From the NCBI GenBank assembly GCA_045811525.1, contig JBJMTV010000049.1, positions 1 to 64,000 of the forward strand: a stretch of 64,000 bases of DNA. The letters run 5' to 3'. Made by a program: the position numbers and the translations under genes. Position 1 is the stretch's first letter. The number at the start of each line of letters is the position of its first letter. Positions 40,958 through 51,149 of the stretch are shown here, piece after piece. The DNA is from VAZQ01 sp045811525. GTDB lineage: Bacteria; Pseudomonadota; Alphaproteobacteria; Rhizobiales; Xanthobacteraceae. The notes beneath the pieces were generated by a model. That model was not told the origin of the DNA. It saw only the letters and a list, made by a program, of their open reading frames with translations, and ran no database searches.

Positions 40958-42511
40958 TTGGAAGAGGCACTGCAGTCACAACTTCCAAGCCGCGCGAAAG
41001 GCGCTGCGGCAGAAGCGCGCGATCGCGCCCTTGCCTGGCATGATCTGCGCGGCTGGATTGCCCAATTGGAGCAGCATGGAGAGCTCGCGCGAGTGACCGC
41101 AAGCGTCGATCCGGTCGAGGAGCTTGGGGCAGTGACCTTGCTCGCCAGTCGACAAGACAAAGCGCCCGCGCTGCTTTTCGACAATCTCGTGGGAGATAGC
41201 AGCGGTGCGCGCATTCTGACCAACATGCTGGGCGCGAGCAGGGAGCGCTATGCGCTCGCAGTGGGGCTCGATCCTTCGTCGAGCACGCTCGAGCTGATCG
41301 AGGCCACCCGCTCAATCATGCGCGACCCGATCCCGCCCGTGCTGGTGGGGAAGGAACGGGCCCCGGTGAATGAGGTGGTGCTCACCGGCAAGGACATTGA
41401 CCTGACGCGATTTCCCGTCCCCACGTTCTGGCCCGGCGACGGTGGTCCCTTCATCGGCACTGGCGGTATTACTTTTACGGCCTCGCCCGAAACCGGCCGT
41501 ATCAATGTCGGGTGTTACCGGCAGATGCTGCAGGGACCAAACAGGATCGGCCTTTATTGTTCGCCCGGGAAGCATGGGCTGCTCGACCGTGAGGCATGGT
41601 GGGCGCGCGGCGAGCCGTGCGAGGTGGTCGCCGCCTATGGCATCGATCCTGTGCTCTTCATGCTCGCGGCGCAAAGCTTTGCCGCCGATCAATCAGAGCT
41701 CGAGGTCGCCGGAGGCATCATGGGTCGTCCGGTGGAGCTGACCAAAGCCGAGTTCGTGAGCCTGCCGATCCCGGCCAATGCAGAATTCGTTGTCGAGGGC
41801 GTGCTGCGGCAAGGCGAGGTGATGCCGGAAGGCCCCCTGGGTGAGTTCACCGGCTACTACGGCCGGGAGCGCTCGCCGCAGCCGGTGATGGAGGTGTTGG
41901 CCGTCCATTATCGCAAGTCCCCGATCTTCACTCACGCGCTGATGGCGCGCTATCCCTCATGCGAGATCGGCGAATATTACGCCATCATGCGGTCGGCGCG
42001 CATACGCGACGACCTGCAGCGCATCGGGGTGCCGGGCGTCGTCGGCGCCTACTCGCATCCAGCTGCGGCGTCAGGCTGGGGTATGGTCGTCGTCTCCATG
42101 CAGCAGAAATATGCCGGGCATTCAGCGCAGGTGCTGGCGCTCGCCGCTCAGTGTCCGGCTGCCGCCTATTACACGAAGTGGGTCATCGTGGTGGACGAGG
42201 ACGTCGATCCGACGAACTTGCATGATGTCCTCTGGGCGCTAAGCACGCGCTGCCATCCCTGCGAGGATATCGACATCCTGCGCAATACCTGGTCCACCGG
42301 GCTTGATCCCAGCCGTTTTCCCCCGGAGCTGCGGCCCTACGGCTCCAAGGTGCTGATCAACGCCTGCAAGCCGCACCAGCACCTGAAGGATTTTCCAGAG
42401 CCGACACTGCTGCGGAAATCCATGCACGATCGCGTGCGGGGCCGCTGGGCAGAGCTCGGCTTTGCCGAGCCGGCACCGAAGCTGAGCGCGTTTCACCGGG
42501 ACAAACGCTGA
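40958..42511 (+). CDS. UbiD-family decarboxylase
   Basis: UbiD enzymes carry out reversible decarboxylation of aromatic or unsaturated acids using prenylated FMN made by UbiX. The 517-residue product has typical length. Family segments include LRGWIAQLEQHGELARV, FPVPTFWPGDGGPFIGTGGI, RINVGCYRQMLQGPNRIGLY, PEGPLGEFTGYYG and VDEDVDPTNLHDVLWAL. TTG 40958 is preferred because GGGAGGA lies 7 bases upstream; an in-frame TTG at 40931 is possible. No UbiX gene is in the window. It closes a plus-strand block of transport and catabolic genes, suggesting breakdown of an imported aromatic acid. Confidence 0.92.
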   Translation: MEEALQSQLPSRAKGAAAEARDRALAWHDLRGWIAQLEQHGELARVTASVDPVEELGAVTLLASRQDKAPALLFDNLVGDSSGARILTNMLGASRERYALAVGLDPSSSTLELIEATRSIMRDPIPPVLVGKERAPVNEVVLTGKDIDLTRFPVPTFWPGDGGPFIGTGGITFTASPETGRINVGCYRQMLQGPNRIGLYCSPGKHGLLDREAWWARGEPCEVVAAYGIDPVLFMLAAQSFAADQSELEVAGGIMGRPVELTKAEFVSLPIPANAEFVVEGVLRQGEVMPEGPLGEFTGYYGRERSPQPVMEVLAVHYRKSPIFTHALMARYPSCEIGEYYAIMRSARIRDDLQRIGVPGVVGAYSHPAAASGWGMVVVSMQQKYAGHSAQVLALAAQCPAAAYYTKWVIVVDEDVDPTNLHDVLWALSTRCHPCEDIDILRNTWSTGLDPSRFPPELRPYGSKVLINACKPHQHLKDFPEPTLLRKSMHDRVRGRWAELGFAEPAPKLSAFHRDKR

Positions 42512-42640
42512 CCAGCTAGGGCGTGCTCCGCCCATCCTCAGTGGCCGCCTTGTATGGCGCAGCGCGAAGATTAGATCTGCATTGCAACTTCGCTTCATCA
42601 TATGCATTTGCGGCCTCCCGGCGATGGCGAAAGGCTTCCG

Positions 42641-43045
42641 ATGACGCTGAGCAACCCAGGCCCCTGGACGTGGAACGAGGCGCTCTCGATGCTCGAGCGT
42701 GCCGAGCAGTTGCATCGCCGGTTCTTCGAGCCGGTGCCCTCCGCCGCCACGGGCGCCTGCTGGGATCCTCCCATAGACATGTTCGAAAGCGAACGAGAGC
42801 TGTGTCTGATCGCCGCGCTTCCAGGTGTGGAGGCTGCCGATCTCAACGTGTCCATCGAAGGCGATTTGCTGTGCATTGCGGGTCACCGAAGGCTCCCATC
42901 TGCAGTGCGTAGGGCCGCCATTCATAGGCTCGAGATCCCGCACGGGCGTTTCGAGCGGCGCGTCCGGCTACCAGCTTATCGGCTGACGCTTGGCCGATCC
43001 GAGCTGACGCTTGGCTGCCTGGTTATTCATCTGGTCAAGGATTGA
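42641..43045 (+). CDS. Hsp20/alpha-crystallin family small heat shock protein
   Basis: The 134-residue protein has the alpha-crystallin domain pattern: PPIDMFESERELCLIAALPG, VSIEGDLLCIAGHR and IHRLEIPHGRFERRVRLP. Small heat shock proteins hold unfolding proteins for refolding or degradation. It ends 6 bases before the Lon gene, so chaperone and protease are probably made together. ATG 42641 is used; an upstream in-frame ATG at 42602 gives a poorly conserved extension. The C-terminal IxI anchor is not obvious. Confidence 0.85.
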   Translation: MTLSNPGPWTWNEALSMLERAEQLHRRFFEPVPSAATGACWDPPIDMFESERELCLIAALPGVEAADLNVSIEGDLLCIAGHRRLPSAVRRAAIHRLEIPHGRFERRVRLPAYRLTLGRSELTLGCLVIHLVKD

Positions 43046-43051
43046 AAGTCG

Positions 43052-45463
43052 ATGGCGACCGACACATCGCAGCAGAGTCCGCCCCCGGCGGACACGCTCA
43101 TCATTCTGCCGGTTCGGCAGGTGGTCCTGTTTCCTGGCATCGTCATGCCGCTTGCGATCGGGCGTCCGCAGTCGATCGCGGCCGCGCAGGAAGCGGTGCG
43201 CAGCGAGCGCCCGCTCGGCATCGTGTTGCAGACAGATCCTGCCGTGGACGAGCCGCGGCCAGAGCAGCTGCATCAGGTCGGCACCGTGGGACAGGTGCTC
43301 CGCTATGTCACGGCGCCGGACGGCAGCCACCATTTGGTCTGCCAGGGGGCGCGGCGCTTCCGCATCACCGAGTTTCTACCGGGGTACCCGTACCTCGTTG
43401 CCCGGTTTGACGAGATTGGCGTGACCGAGGTGATGACGGCCGACATCGAAGCTCGGCTGCGTCTCCTCAAGGAGCGAGCGCGCGAGGCGTTGGGGCTCCT
43501 GCCAAATGTGCCGGCCGAGCTCGCGGCCACGGTCGAGGGCATCAACTCGCCTTCGGCGTTGGCAGATTTTGTCGCCGGGATCTCCGATACGACGCCATCG
43601 GCCAAACAGGACATTCTCGAGACTGTCGATCTGCAGCAGCGCTTGGACAAGGTGCTCAGGCTATTGGCTGAGCGCATCCAGGTGCTGAAGATCACCAAGA
43701 GCATTGGCGAGCAGACGCAGCAGTCACTTTCTTCGCAGCAGCGCGAGCACATTCTGCGCGAGCAGCTGCGGCAGATACAGAAGGAGCTTGGCGAGGCGGA
43801 TGAGAAGTCGGCCGAGGTGGCGGAGCTGGGCGAGGCCATAGCCAAGGCGCAAATGCCTAAGGAGGCCGAGGATCAGGCGCGCAAGGAGCTCAAGCGGCTC
43901 GAGCGCATGCCCGAGGCAGCCGCCGAGTACGGCATGATCCGAACCTACCTTGACTGGTTGGTCGATCTCCCCTGGGCGAAGCTCACGCCCGATCGGATCG
44001 ATATCGCTGAGGCGCGGCGAATTCTGGACGAGGACCACTACGGTCTGCCGAAGATCAAACGTCGCATTCTCGAGCATCTCGCCATCCGCAAGCTCAATCC
44101 GGAGGGCAAGAGCCCAATCCTGTGCTTCGTCGGCCCGCCTGGCGTCGGCAAGACCTCGCTCGGCCAAAGCATTGCCCGGGCGACTGGGCGCAACTTCCAG
44201 CGCCTGAGCCTCGGCGGCGTTCATGACGAGGCCGAGATTCGCGGACACCGGCGCACCTATATCGGCGCCTTGCCCGGTAACGTCATCCAATCGATGCGCA
44301 AGGCGGCGAGCCGCAACCCGGTGATCATGCTGGACGAGCTCGACAAGCTTGGCGCCGGCTTCCACGGCGATCCGTCGTCGGCTTTGCTCGAAGTGCTCGA
44401 TCCCGAGCAGAACTCGACGTTCCGCGACAACTACCTGGCCGTGCCGTTTGATCTCTCCAAGGTGATGTTCATTGGTACGGCGAACGTCCTGGACAGCATT
44501 CCCGGACCCGTCCGCGACCGCATGGAGGTGATCGAGCTCCCTGGTTACACCGAGACGGAAAAGCTCGAGATCGCCAAGCGCTACCTGCTGAAGCGCCAGC
44601 TCGAGGCGGCAGGGCTCAAGCCGGAGCAGTGCGAGATCGAAGACGAAGCCATTCTCAGCATCATCCGCGACTACACGCGCGAGGCGGGCGTACGCAATCT
44701 GGAGCGCAATATCGGCGCGATCTGCCGCCACGTGGCCATGCGCGTCGCCGAAGGAAGCCAGGCGCGCATGCACATCGATGCGCAAGCCGTGGAACCGATC
44801 CTCGGCCCGCGCAAATTCGAGAACGAGGCCGCCATGCGCACAAGCGTGCCCGGGGTGGCGACCGGTCTCGCCTGGACCCCTGTGGGCGGAGATATCCTTT
44901 TCGTCGAAGCCACGCGGATCGCGGGCAGTAACAAGCTCATTCTCACCGGCCAGCTCGGCGAGGTCATGAAAGAGAGCGCGCAGGCGGCGCTGACGCTGAT
45001 CAAGGCGCGGGCACCGAGCCTCGGGATTGATCCGAAGCTGTTCGAGAGATCGGACATTCACATCCATGTGCCTGCCGGCGCCATTCCCAAGGACGGGCCC
45101 AGCGCCGGTGTGGCCATGTTCACCGCGCTGGCATCATTGATGACCGGCCGCAACGTGCGGAGCGACACGGCGATGACCGGCGAGATCTCGCTGCGCGGAT
45201 TGGTGCTGCCAATCGGCGGCGTGAAGGAGAAAGTGCTCGCCGCAGCCCGCGCGGGGATAGCGGCGGTGATGTTGCCCGCGCGCAACCGCAAGGACCTCGA
45301 GGATGTACCGGAATCCGCGCGCAACCAGGTTCGCTTCGTGTGGCTGGAACGGGTGGACGATGCCGTAGCCGCAGCATTGGTGCCAGCCGGCGAAGGCGAT
45401 GACAGTGCCGCTACAGCGGCCTCATGGTCGCCGCCCGACCGGCACGCCGCGCAGCCGGCGTGA
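43052..45463 (+). CDS. lon: ATP-dependent protease Lon
   Basis: Lon is a homohexameric AAA+ serine protease that degrades damaged and regulatory proteins. The 803-residue protein has the N-terminal LAN domain (IILPVRQVVLFPGIVMPL), a coiled region, Walker A GPPGVGKTSLG, Walker B VIMLDELDKLG, and the C-terminal protease with catalytic serine in KDGPSAGVAM and lysine in the GGVKEKVLAAARAG segment. Full-length and intact. It follows an Hsp20 gene in the same operon. It differs in context from the clpX-lon locus usual in this order, so it may be a second Lon; this cannot be tested here. Confidence 0.95.
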   Translation: MATDTSQQSPPPADTLIILPVRQVVLFPGIVMPLAIGRPQSIAAAQEAVRSERPLGIVLQTDPAVDEPRPEQLHQVGTVGQVLRYVTAPDGSHHLVCQGARRFRITEFLPGYPYLVARFDEIGVTEVMTADIEARLRLLKERAREALGLLPNVPAELAATVEGINSPSALADFVAGISDTTPSAKQDILETVDLQQRLDKVLRLLAERIQVLKITKSIGEQTQQSLSSQQREHILREQLRQIQKELGEADEKSAEVAELGEAIAKAQMPKEAEDQARKELKRLERMPEAAAEYGMIRTYLDWLVDLPWAKLTPDRIDIAEARRILDEDHYGLPKIKRRILEHLAIRKLNPEGKSPILCFVGPPGVGKTSLGQSIARATGRNFQRLSLGGVHDEAEIRGHRRTYIGALPGNVIQSMRKAASRNPVIMLDELDKLGAGFHGDPSSALLEVLDPEQNSTFRDNYLAVPFDLSKVMFIGTANVLDSIPGPVRDRMEVIELPGYTETEKLEIAKRYLLKRQLEAAGLKPEQCEIEDEAILSIIRDYTREAGVRNLERNIGAICRHVAMRVAEGSQARMHIDAQAVEPILGPRKFENEAAMRTSVPGVATGLAWTPVGGDILFVEATRIAGSNKLILTGQLGEVMKESAQAALTLIKARAPSLGIDPKLFERSDIHIHVPAGAIPKDGPSAGVAMFTALASLMTGRNVRSDTAMTGEISLRGLVLPIGGVKEKVLAAARAGIAAVMLPARNRKDLEDVPESARNQVRFVWLERVDDAVAAALVPAGEGDDSAATAASWSPPDRHAAQPA

Positions 45464-45591
45464 GCTGGGGGCCGGCTCAGAGCTCCATGTCGCTCGCCGC
45501 GGGGTAGACGACCGCCGGTTGACAAGCCGCGATCGCTCCTCAAGCTCGCGAGTGGGCGCCCCACGCGGCCGCCGTGATGCGCGAGGTGACC

Positions 45592-45930
45592 ATGCTCAGA
45601 ACCGCTAGTCTGGTGTTGCTTCTAGCCCTCGTGCCCGTTCGCGAGCGAGCGTTGGCTCAGGACATCGCTGGGATCGAGGACTGCACGAAAACGAGCGGTC
45701 TCGACAAACGCACCGGGTGCCTGCAGAGCAATGTCAACTTCCTGCAGCAGCTGGTCACCAAGAACGCGCTCGACGCGCGCCAGCGTCTCAATGCTGCCAA
45801 TACAGAGATCGTGGCGCTGAAGACGGCAGTGGCGAGCCTGCAGGCAATGGTGGACGAGCTCAAGGCTGCGCAGAAATCGGCCGGCGAGAAGAAAGCCGAT
45901 GACAAGGACAAGAAGCCGCCAGGCAAATAA
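45592..45930 (+). CDS. Exported coiled-coil protein (112 aa)
   Basis: A signal peptide (TASLVLLLALVPVRERALA) precedes a short Cys-containing segment (EDCTKTSGLDKRTGCLQSN, two cysteines) and a heptad-like helix LQQLVTKNALDARQRLNAAN continuing into a Lys-rich tail. It is probably a small periplasmic protein. ATG 45592 is preferred over the GTG/ATG pair at 45574/45577 because GAGG precedes it. The function is unknown. Confidence 0.6.
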   Translation: MLRTASLVLLLALVPVRERALAQDIAGIEDCTKTSGLDKRTGCLQSNVNFLQQLVTKNALDARQRLNAANTEIVALKTAVASLQAMVDELKAAQKSAGEKKADDKDKKPPGK

Positions 45931-46153
45931 AACGCACACTGCTTGCGAGAGTAGATGTCCGGCTGATGTGCCGTCCGCCGCAAGCTGCCGCCAGGACAGG
46001 GGGGCCCGCCTCCGCGCCGCTCGCGGCCTGCAAATGAGCGCGATTCCGTTCGCATGCTGGAACCCGGCGCCAATCGTTCCTATCTAGCAGTTGGCCGGGG
46101 GGTATTGCGTCCAAGCACGCACTCCGCAAACGGAAGGAGCAAAGAGGCAGTTT

Positions 46154-47362
<1,209 letters not shown>

Positions 47363-47481
47363 ATGGGCGCGAGCGTTCAGCGCTCATGATCCGCAAACAC
47401 TTGCGGGTTCTTGGCCTGCGGTTACGCCCATGCGCGGCGCGCGGTGCACTTGCAAATGCCGGCTTGATCAGGCATTTACAT

Positions 47482-47515
47482 CGCTTGCGGCGGGCCAGTG
47501 GGGCCGCCGCAAGCG
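47482..47515 (+). other. Strong hairpin between tuf and tRNA-Trp
   Basis: CGCTTGCGGCGG (47482-47493) pairs perfectly with CCGCCGCAAGCG (47504-47515) around a 10-base loop. No T-run follows (CTTCC), and tRNA-Trp starts 8 bases later. It may end the tuf message, protect its 3' end, or guide processing of a joint tuf/tRNA transcript. Confidence 0.55.
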
Positions 47516-47522
47516 CTTCCGG

Positions 47523-47598
47523 AGGAGTGTAGCTCAATGGCTAGAGCACCGGTCTCCAAAACCGGGGGTTGGGGGTTCGAGTCCCTCCACTCCTGCCA
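47523..47598 (+). tRNA. tRNA-Trp (CCA)
   Basis: A complete cloverleaf with acceptor stem AGGAGTG/CACTCCT, anticodon CCA in loop TCTCCAAAA, T-arm TTGGGGGTTCGAGTCCC and encoded CCA end. It sits between tuf and secE, the common bacterial arrangement. Confidence 0.97.
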
Positions 47599-47672
47599 GG
47601 CGTGATTCAGTCGCTATAGTTTCGTCTCTTCAAGAGCTTGAACCCGCATCTTGAAGGGGCGGCGGGAGCACC

Positions 47673-47864
47673 ATGGTCAGTCCGTTCAAGTTCATGCAAG
47701 AGGTACGCACCGAGGCCGAGAAGGTGACTTGGCCGACCCGGCGCGAGACTGCCGTCACCACCGGCATGGTGTTCTTCATGGTGGCCATTGCCTCTCTTTT
47801 CTTTCTGGTTGCTGACCAGCTCATGCGCATCATCGTGACCTTCGTGCTCGGGATTGGCGGATGA
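47673..47864 (+). CDS. secE: Preprotein translocase subunit SecE
   Basis: The 63-residue single-pass SecE stabilises SecY in the protein-export channel. The conserved segment FMQEVRTEAEKVTWPTRRET precedes one membrane helix (VFFMVAIASLFFLVADQLM). The length fits the short alphaproteobacterial form. Its stop overlaps an upstream ATG of the nusG frame, but nusG probably starts at 47879. Confidence 0.95.
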   Translation: MVSPFKFMQEVRTEAEKVTWPTRRETAVTTGMVFFMVAIASLFFLVADQLMRIIVTFVLGIGG

Positions 47865-47878
47865 AGGAGCCCGCGACC

Positions 47879-48412
47879 ATGGCGGACAAGCACTGGTACA
47901 TCGTGCAGGCCTACTCAAACTTTGAGCGCAAGGTCGCCGATTCCATCCGCGAGCAAGCCAAGCAGCGTCACCTCGACCATTTGTTCGACGAGGTGATGGT
48001 ACCGACCGAGAAAGTAGTCGAGGTGCGGCGGGGTCAAAAGGTTGACGCCGAGCGCAAGTTCTTCCCAGGTTACGTGCTGGTGAAGATGGACCTCACCGAC
48101 GATGCCTATCACCTCATCAAGAACACGCCGAAGGTGACCGGCTTTCTGGGAGCCGATAACAAGCCAAAGCCTATTTCCGAGGCGGAAGCCCAGCGCATCC
48201 TGCACCAGGTGCAGGAAGGCATCGAGCGTCCCAAGCCTTCCGTCTCATTCGAGGTCGGCGAGCAGGTGCGGGTGTCGGAAGGGCCGTTCGCGTCGTTCAA
48301 CGGCGTGGTCGAGGAGGTCGACGACGCCCGCTCCCGCCTCAAGGTCGCGGTTTCGATATTCGGGCGTCCGACGCGCGTCGAGCTGGAGATGGGACAAGTC
48401 GAAAAGTTGTGA
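47879..48412 (+). CDS. nusG: Transcription termination/antitermination protein NusG
   Basis: NusG binds RNA polymerase, couples it to Rho and to the ribosome, and suppresses pausing. The 177-residue protein has the NGN domain (KHWYIVQAYSNFERKVADSI, FFPGYVLVKMDLTDDAYHLI) and a C-terminal KOW domain (GEQVRVSEGPFASFNGVVEE). ATG 47879 has AAGGAG about 10 bases upstream; a longer frame from 47861 is less likely. It is in operon with secE. Confidence 0.95.
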   Translation: MADKHWYIVQAYSNFERKVADSIREQAKQRHLDHLFDEVMVPTEKVVEVRRGQKVDAERKFFPGYVLVKMDLTDDAYHLIKNTPKVTGFLGADNKPKPISEAEAQRILHQVQEGIERPKPSVSFEVGEQVRVSEGPFASFNGVVEEVDDARSRLKVAVSIFGRPTRVELEMGQVEKL

Positions 48413-48591
48413 GCTGAGCGGTAGGGAGCGTTAATACCGCTGGTGGTCGAGGACGAGCGCACGACCTTTGCTTGCCGTGTCGTCGCCCTACATCATTTGT
48501 GTTGGAGCGTGGAAGGTGACGGCGGCACGCCAACCGCCTGGATCCGCACCACGATCCTGAACCGGCCGTCTAGGCCAGCAAAGGAGCTATC

Positions 48592-49020
48592 ATGGCGAAG
48601 AAAATCACCGGCTATATCAAACTCCAGGTGCCGGCGGGCGCGGCCAATCCATCACCCCCGATCGGACCCGCGCTCGGCCAGCGCGGCCTTGCCATTATGG
48701 AGTTCTGCAAACAGTTCAACGCGCAGACCCAGAAGATGGAGAAGGGCTCGCCCATCCCGGTGGTGATCACGGTCTACCAGGACCGATCCTTTACCTTCGA
48801 GATGAAGACGCCGCCGGTCTCTTATTTCATCAAGAAGGCGGCCAAGCTCGAGAGCGGATCGAAAACGCCGGGCCGCGATCTTGCCGGCAGCGTGACAAAG
48901 GCGCAGGTGCGCGAGATCGCCGAGCAGAAGATCAAGGACCTCAATTGCGACAATATCGATGCGGCGATGCGCATGGTGGAAGGCTCCGCCCGCTCGATGG
49001 GCATCGAGGTCGCGGAGTAG
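48592..49020 (+). CDS. rplK: 50S ribosomal protein L11
   Basis: L11 forms the GTPase-associated centre with 23S rRNA. The 142-residue protein has the usual length and motifs: GYIKLQVPAGAANPSPPIGP, LGQRGLAIMEFCKQFN and VREIAEQKIKDLN. The proline-rich PPIGP segment, where thiostrepton resistance mutations occur, is normal. AAGGAG lies just upstream. It is followed by rplA after 5 bases. Confidence 0.97.
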   Translation: MAKKITGYIKLQVPAGAANPSPPIGPALGQRGLAIMEFCKQFNAQTQKMEKGSPIPVVITVYQDRSFTFEMKTPPVSYFIKKAAKLESGSKTPGRDLAGSVTKAQVREIAEQKIKDLNCDNIDAAMRMVEGSARSMGIEVAE

Positions 49021-49025
49021 GGCCC

Positions 49026-49745
49026 ATGAGCAATCTCGGAAAGCGTACAGTTGCCGTGCGTGAAGGCGTTGACCGGACCAAGCTCTACCCGCTCGAGGAA
49101 GCGGTGAAGATGGTGAAAGATCGCGCAAGAGCCAAGTTCGACGAAACCATCGAGGTGGCGATGAATCTCGGGGTCGACCCGCGTCACGCCGACCAGATGG
49201 TGCGCGGCGTCGTCGCCTTGCCGAACGGCTCCGGGCGCAGTGTGCGGGTCGCGGTGTTTGCCCGCGGCGCCAAAGCTGATGAAGCCAAGGCCGCCGGCGC
49301 CGATGTCATTGGCGCCGAGGACCTGGTGGAGAAAGTGCAAGGCGGCAATATCGATTTCGACCGCTGTATTGCGACGCCGGACATGATGGGGCTTGTCGGG
49401 CGGCTCGGTAAAGTGCTCGGCCCGCGCGGCATGATGCCCAATCCACGTGTCGGCACGGTGACGATGGATGTCACCACTGCGGTGAAGGGCGCAAAGGGAG
49501 GCTCAGTCGAGTTCCGGGTCGAGAAGGCCGGCATTGTCCAGGCTGGCGTCGGTAAAGCGTCGTTCTCTGCCGATAAGCTCATCCAGAACATTCGCGCCTT
49601 TGCCGACGCGGTGCAGAAGGCAAAGCCCGCAGGCGCCAAGGGCAGTTTCATCCATCGGGTCGCTATCTCATCCACCATGGGTCCCGGTGTGAAGGTCGAG
49701 CCGAGCTCGGTCCTCGCCCCGGCGGCGACGGCGGCGGCTTCATAG
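49026..49745 (+). CDS. rplA: 50S ribosomal protein L1
   Basis: L1 binds 23S rRNA at the L1 stalk and in many bacteria represses its own operon. The 239-residue product contains FDETIEVAMNLGVDPRHADQ, LGKVLGPRGMMPNPRVGTV and GKASFSADKLIQNIRAFADA. A short Ala-rich tail extends the C-terminus. ATG 49026 fits the rplK stop. The expected next genes, rplJ and rplL, do not follow directly but lie 3.9 kb on. Confidence 0.97.
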   Translation: MSNLGKRTVAVREGVDRTKLYPLEEAVKMVKDRARAKFDETIEVAMNLGVDPRHADQMVRGVVALPNGSGRSVRVAVFARGAKADEAKAAGADVIGAEDLVEKVQGGNIDFDRCIATPDMMGLVGRLGKVLGPRGMMPNPRVGTVTMDVTTAVKGAKGGSVEFRVEKAGIVQAGVGKASFSADKLIQNIRAFADAVQKAKPAGAKGSFIHRVAISSTMGPGVKVEPSSVLAPAATAAAS

Positions 49746-49752
49746 CCGCCGT

Positions 49753-51075
49753 TCAACCGGCGTAGATCCAGAAGTCGGCAAGAATAGCGGCACCACTCGG
49801 GGGTAGCGGCGCCGGCACTTGCACCGCTGCAAAGGGATGCGGTCGCCCGCCAAATCTGTCAGACCACGCCGCGGAGATGCCGGCAAAGTCGCGCATGTCG
49901 GTGAGGAAGTATTGGGCGCGCACGACATTGCCGATGTCAACGCCGACGGCCTTGCACACGGCTTCCGCATAGGCGTGAACAAGACTGCCTTGCGCTTGCC
50001 CCGTGAGATTCAGCGCATCGAATGCCTGCCCATCTTGCGCCGCCGGAACCCGGGTGTCGCGTCCGACGGCCATCACGCCGGAGGGAAAGACCAACTCGCC
50101 CGCGCGCACGCAAGGCCCATAGGTGGCGAGTGCTGGAACATCAACGTCGACCAGCTCTTTGCGGCGGCCGGCCTTGTTCTTGAGCGCGATCAGATTGATC
50201 TCGAGCGAGCTCTCTGAGCTTGAATAATCTTTCGCGGGGACGAGCGTCACCGCGCATGGAATGTCGCGAAAATACTGCGTCCACACATCCATGAAATCGG
50301 GGAAGTCATCGAGCCGGCGGATATAGGCCTGCGCCTTGAGACTGTGCTCGAGGGCAGAGCCTGAAGCCTTCAATGAGGGTTCGAGCCGCTCCTTGATCAC
50401 GTAATGGACTTGCCGGCGAAAGCTCGTCTGGCCTCCCCAACGGCGAAACGACGGGATTTCCACCCCTGGCGCCAACTGGCCATTGTCGCGCAGGGCCTGG
50501 TTGCCGGCCACAAAGACGAAGTCGCCGACGACCACGGCCGGGTTGTAACCGGACGCGCTGATCTCCTCCCCTGGGAAACTGATCTTTTGGATTGCCGTGT
50601 TCGCGCCCGGCACAACGGCAATCATTGAGGTGTGGATATTCGTGCGCGCGCTGAAGCAGCGCTCCATAATGATGGAGGTGCTGGGAGGAATGTAGCTGCC
50701 GAACTCGGCAAACCGCGCCATATGGTAGGCGTGCACGGCCTGGCCGGAGGTGTAGAATTGATCGACCCGCACGGCATGCGGCAGGTCGGAGCCGAATTCG
50801 CTGAGTACCGCACGCATGCGCTGCAGGATGAAATCGGCCTCGCGCCGCAGGGGAGGCCGCCCGCTTAGCCGATGCCCGCTCTGCCCTTCCACATCGGGCG
50901 CAAGTCCTTTTGCGAAATCGAAGGCTTCATGTCCGTTGAGGAAAATCCACGGGCCGGCCTTAACCGCATAGGCAAAGCTGGTGGAGGTGCCGACGAGGCG
51001 CTCGACCGCTTTGACTTGCAATGAGCTGGGCCGACTGACGCCTGCGGCCCCTCCTGCTTGCGCGCGCTCGCTCAT
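49753..51075 (-). CDS. Triple Rid-domain protein
   Basis: The 440-residue protein appears to contain three Rid/YjgF-like domains in tandem. Domain 1 (about 15-165) has SFAYAVKAGPWIFLNGHEAF; domain 2 (about 175-310) has NPAVVVGDFVFVAGNQALRD and SLEINLIAL; domain 3 (about 320-440) has LATYGPCVRAGELVFPSGVM and FAAVQVPAP. None shows the arginine of the RidA ARSxVEV motif, so imine deaminase activity is doubtful. ATG 51075 is chosen because upstream sequence is not Rid-like. With its two neighbours it interrupts the ribosomal protein cluster. Confidence 0.75.
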   Translation of the reverse strand: MSERAQAGGAAGVSRPSSLQVKAVERLVGTSTSFAYAVKAGPWIFLNGHEAFDFAKGLAPDVEGQSGHRLSGRPPLRREADFILQRMRAVLSEFGSDLPHAVRVDQFYTSGQAVHAYHMARFAEFGSYIPPSTSIIMERCFSARTNIHTSMIAVVPGANTAIQKISFPGEEISASGYNPAVVVGDFVFVAGNQALRDNGQLAPGVEIPSFRRWGGQTSFRRQVHYVIKERLEPSLKASGSALEHSLKAQAYIRRLDDFPDFMDVWTQYFRDIPCAVTLVPAKDYSSSESSLEINLIALKNKAGRRKELVDVDVPALATYGPCVRAGELVFPSGVMAVGRDTRVPAAQDGQAFDALNLTGQAQGSLVHAYAEAVCKAVGVDIGNVVRAQYFLTDMRDFAGISAAWSDRFGGRPHPFAAVQVPAPLPPSGAAILADFWIYAG

Positions 51076-51149
51076 GGACACTGCTTCTCCTGCCAGCCAG
51101 AGGACGCATGAGCTCGCGGCAAACAATGATAGGGAAGTATGAGCCGGCG

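Noticed and set aside
42540..42640. Heat-shock (RpoH-type) promoter before hsp20-lon
   Set aside because: A CTTG occurs near 42549, but no convincing -10 box follows at the right distance, so I do not call it.
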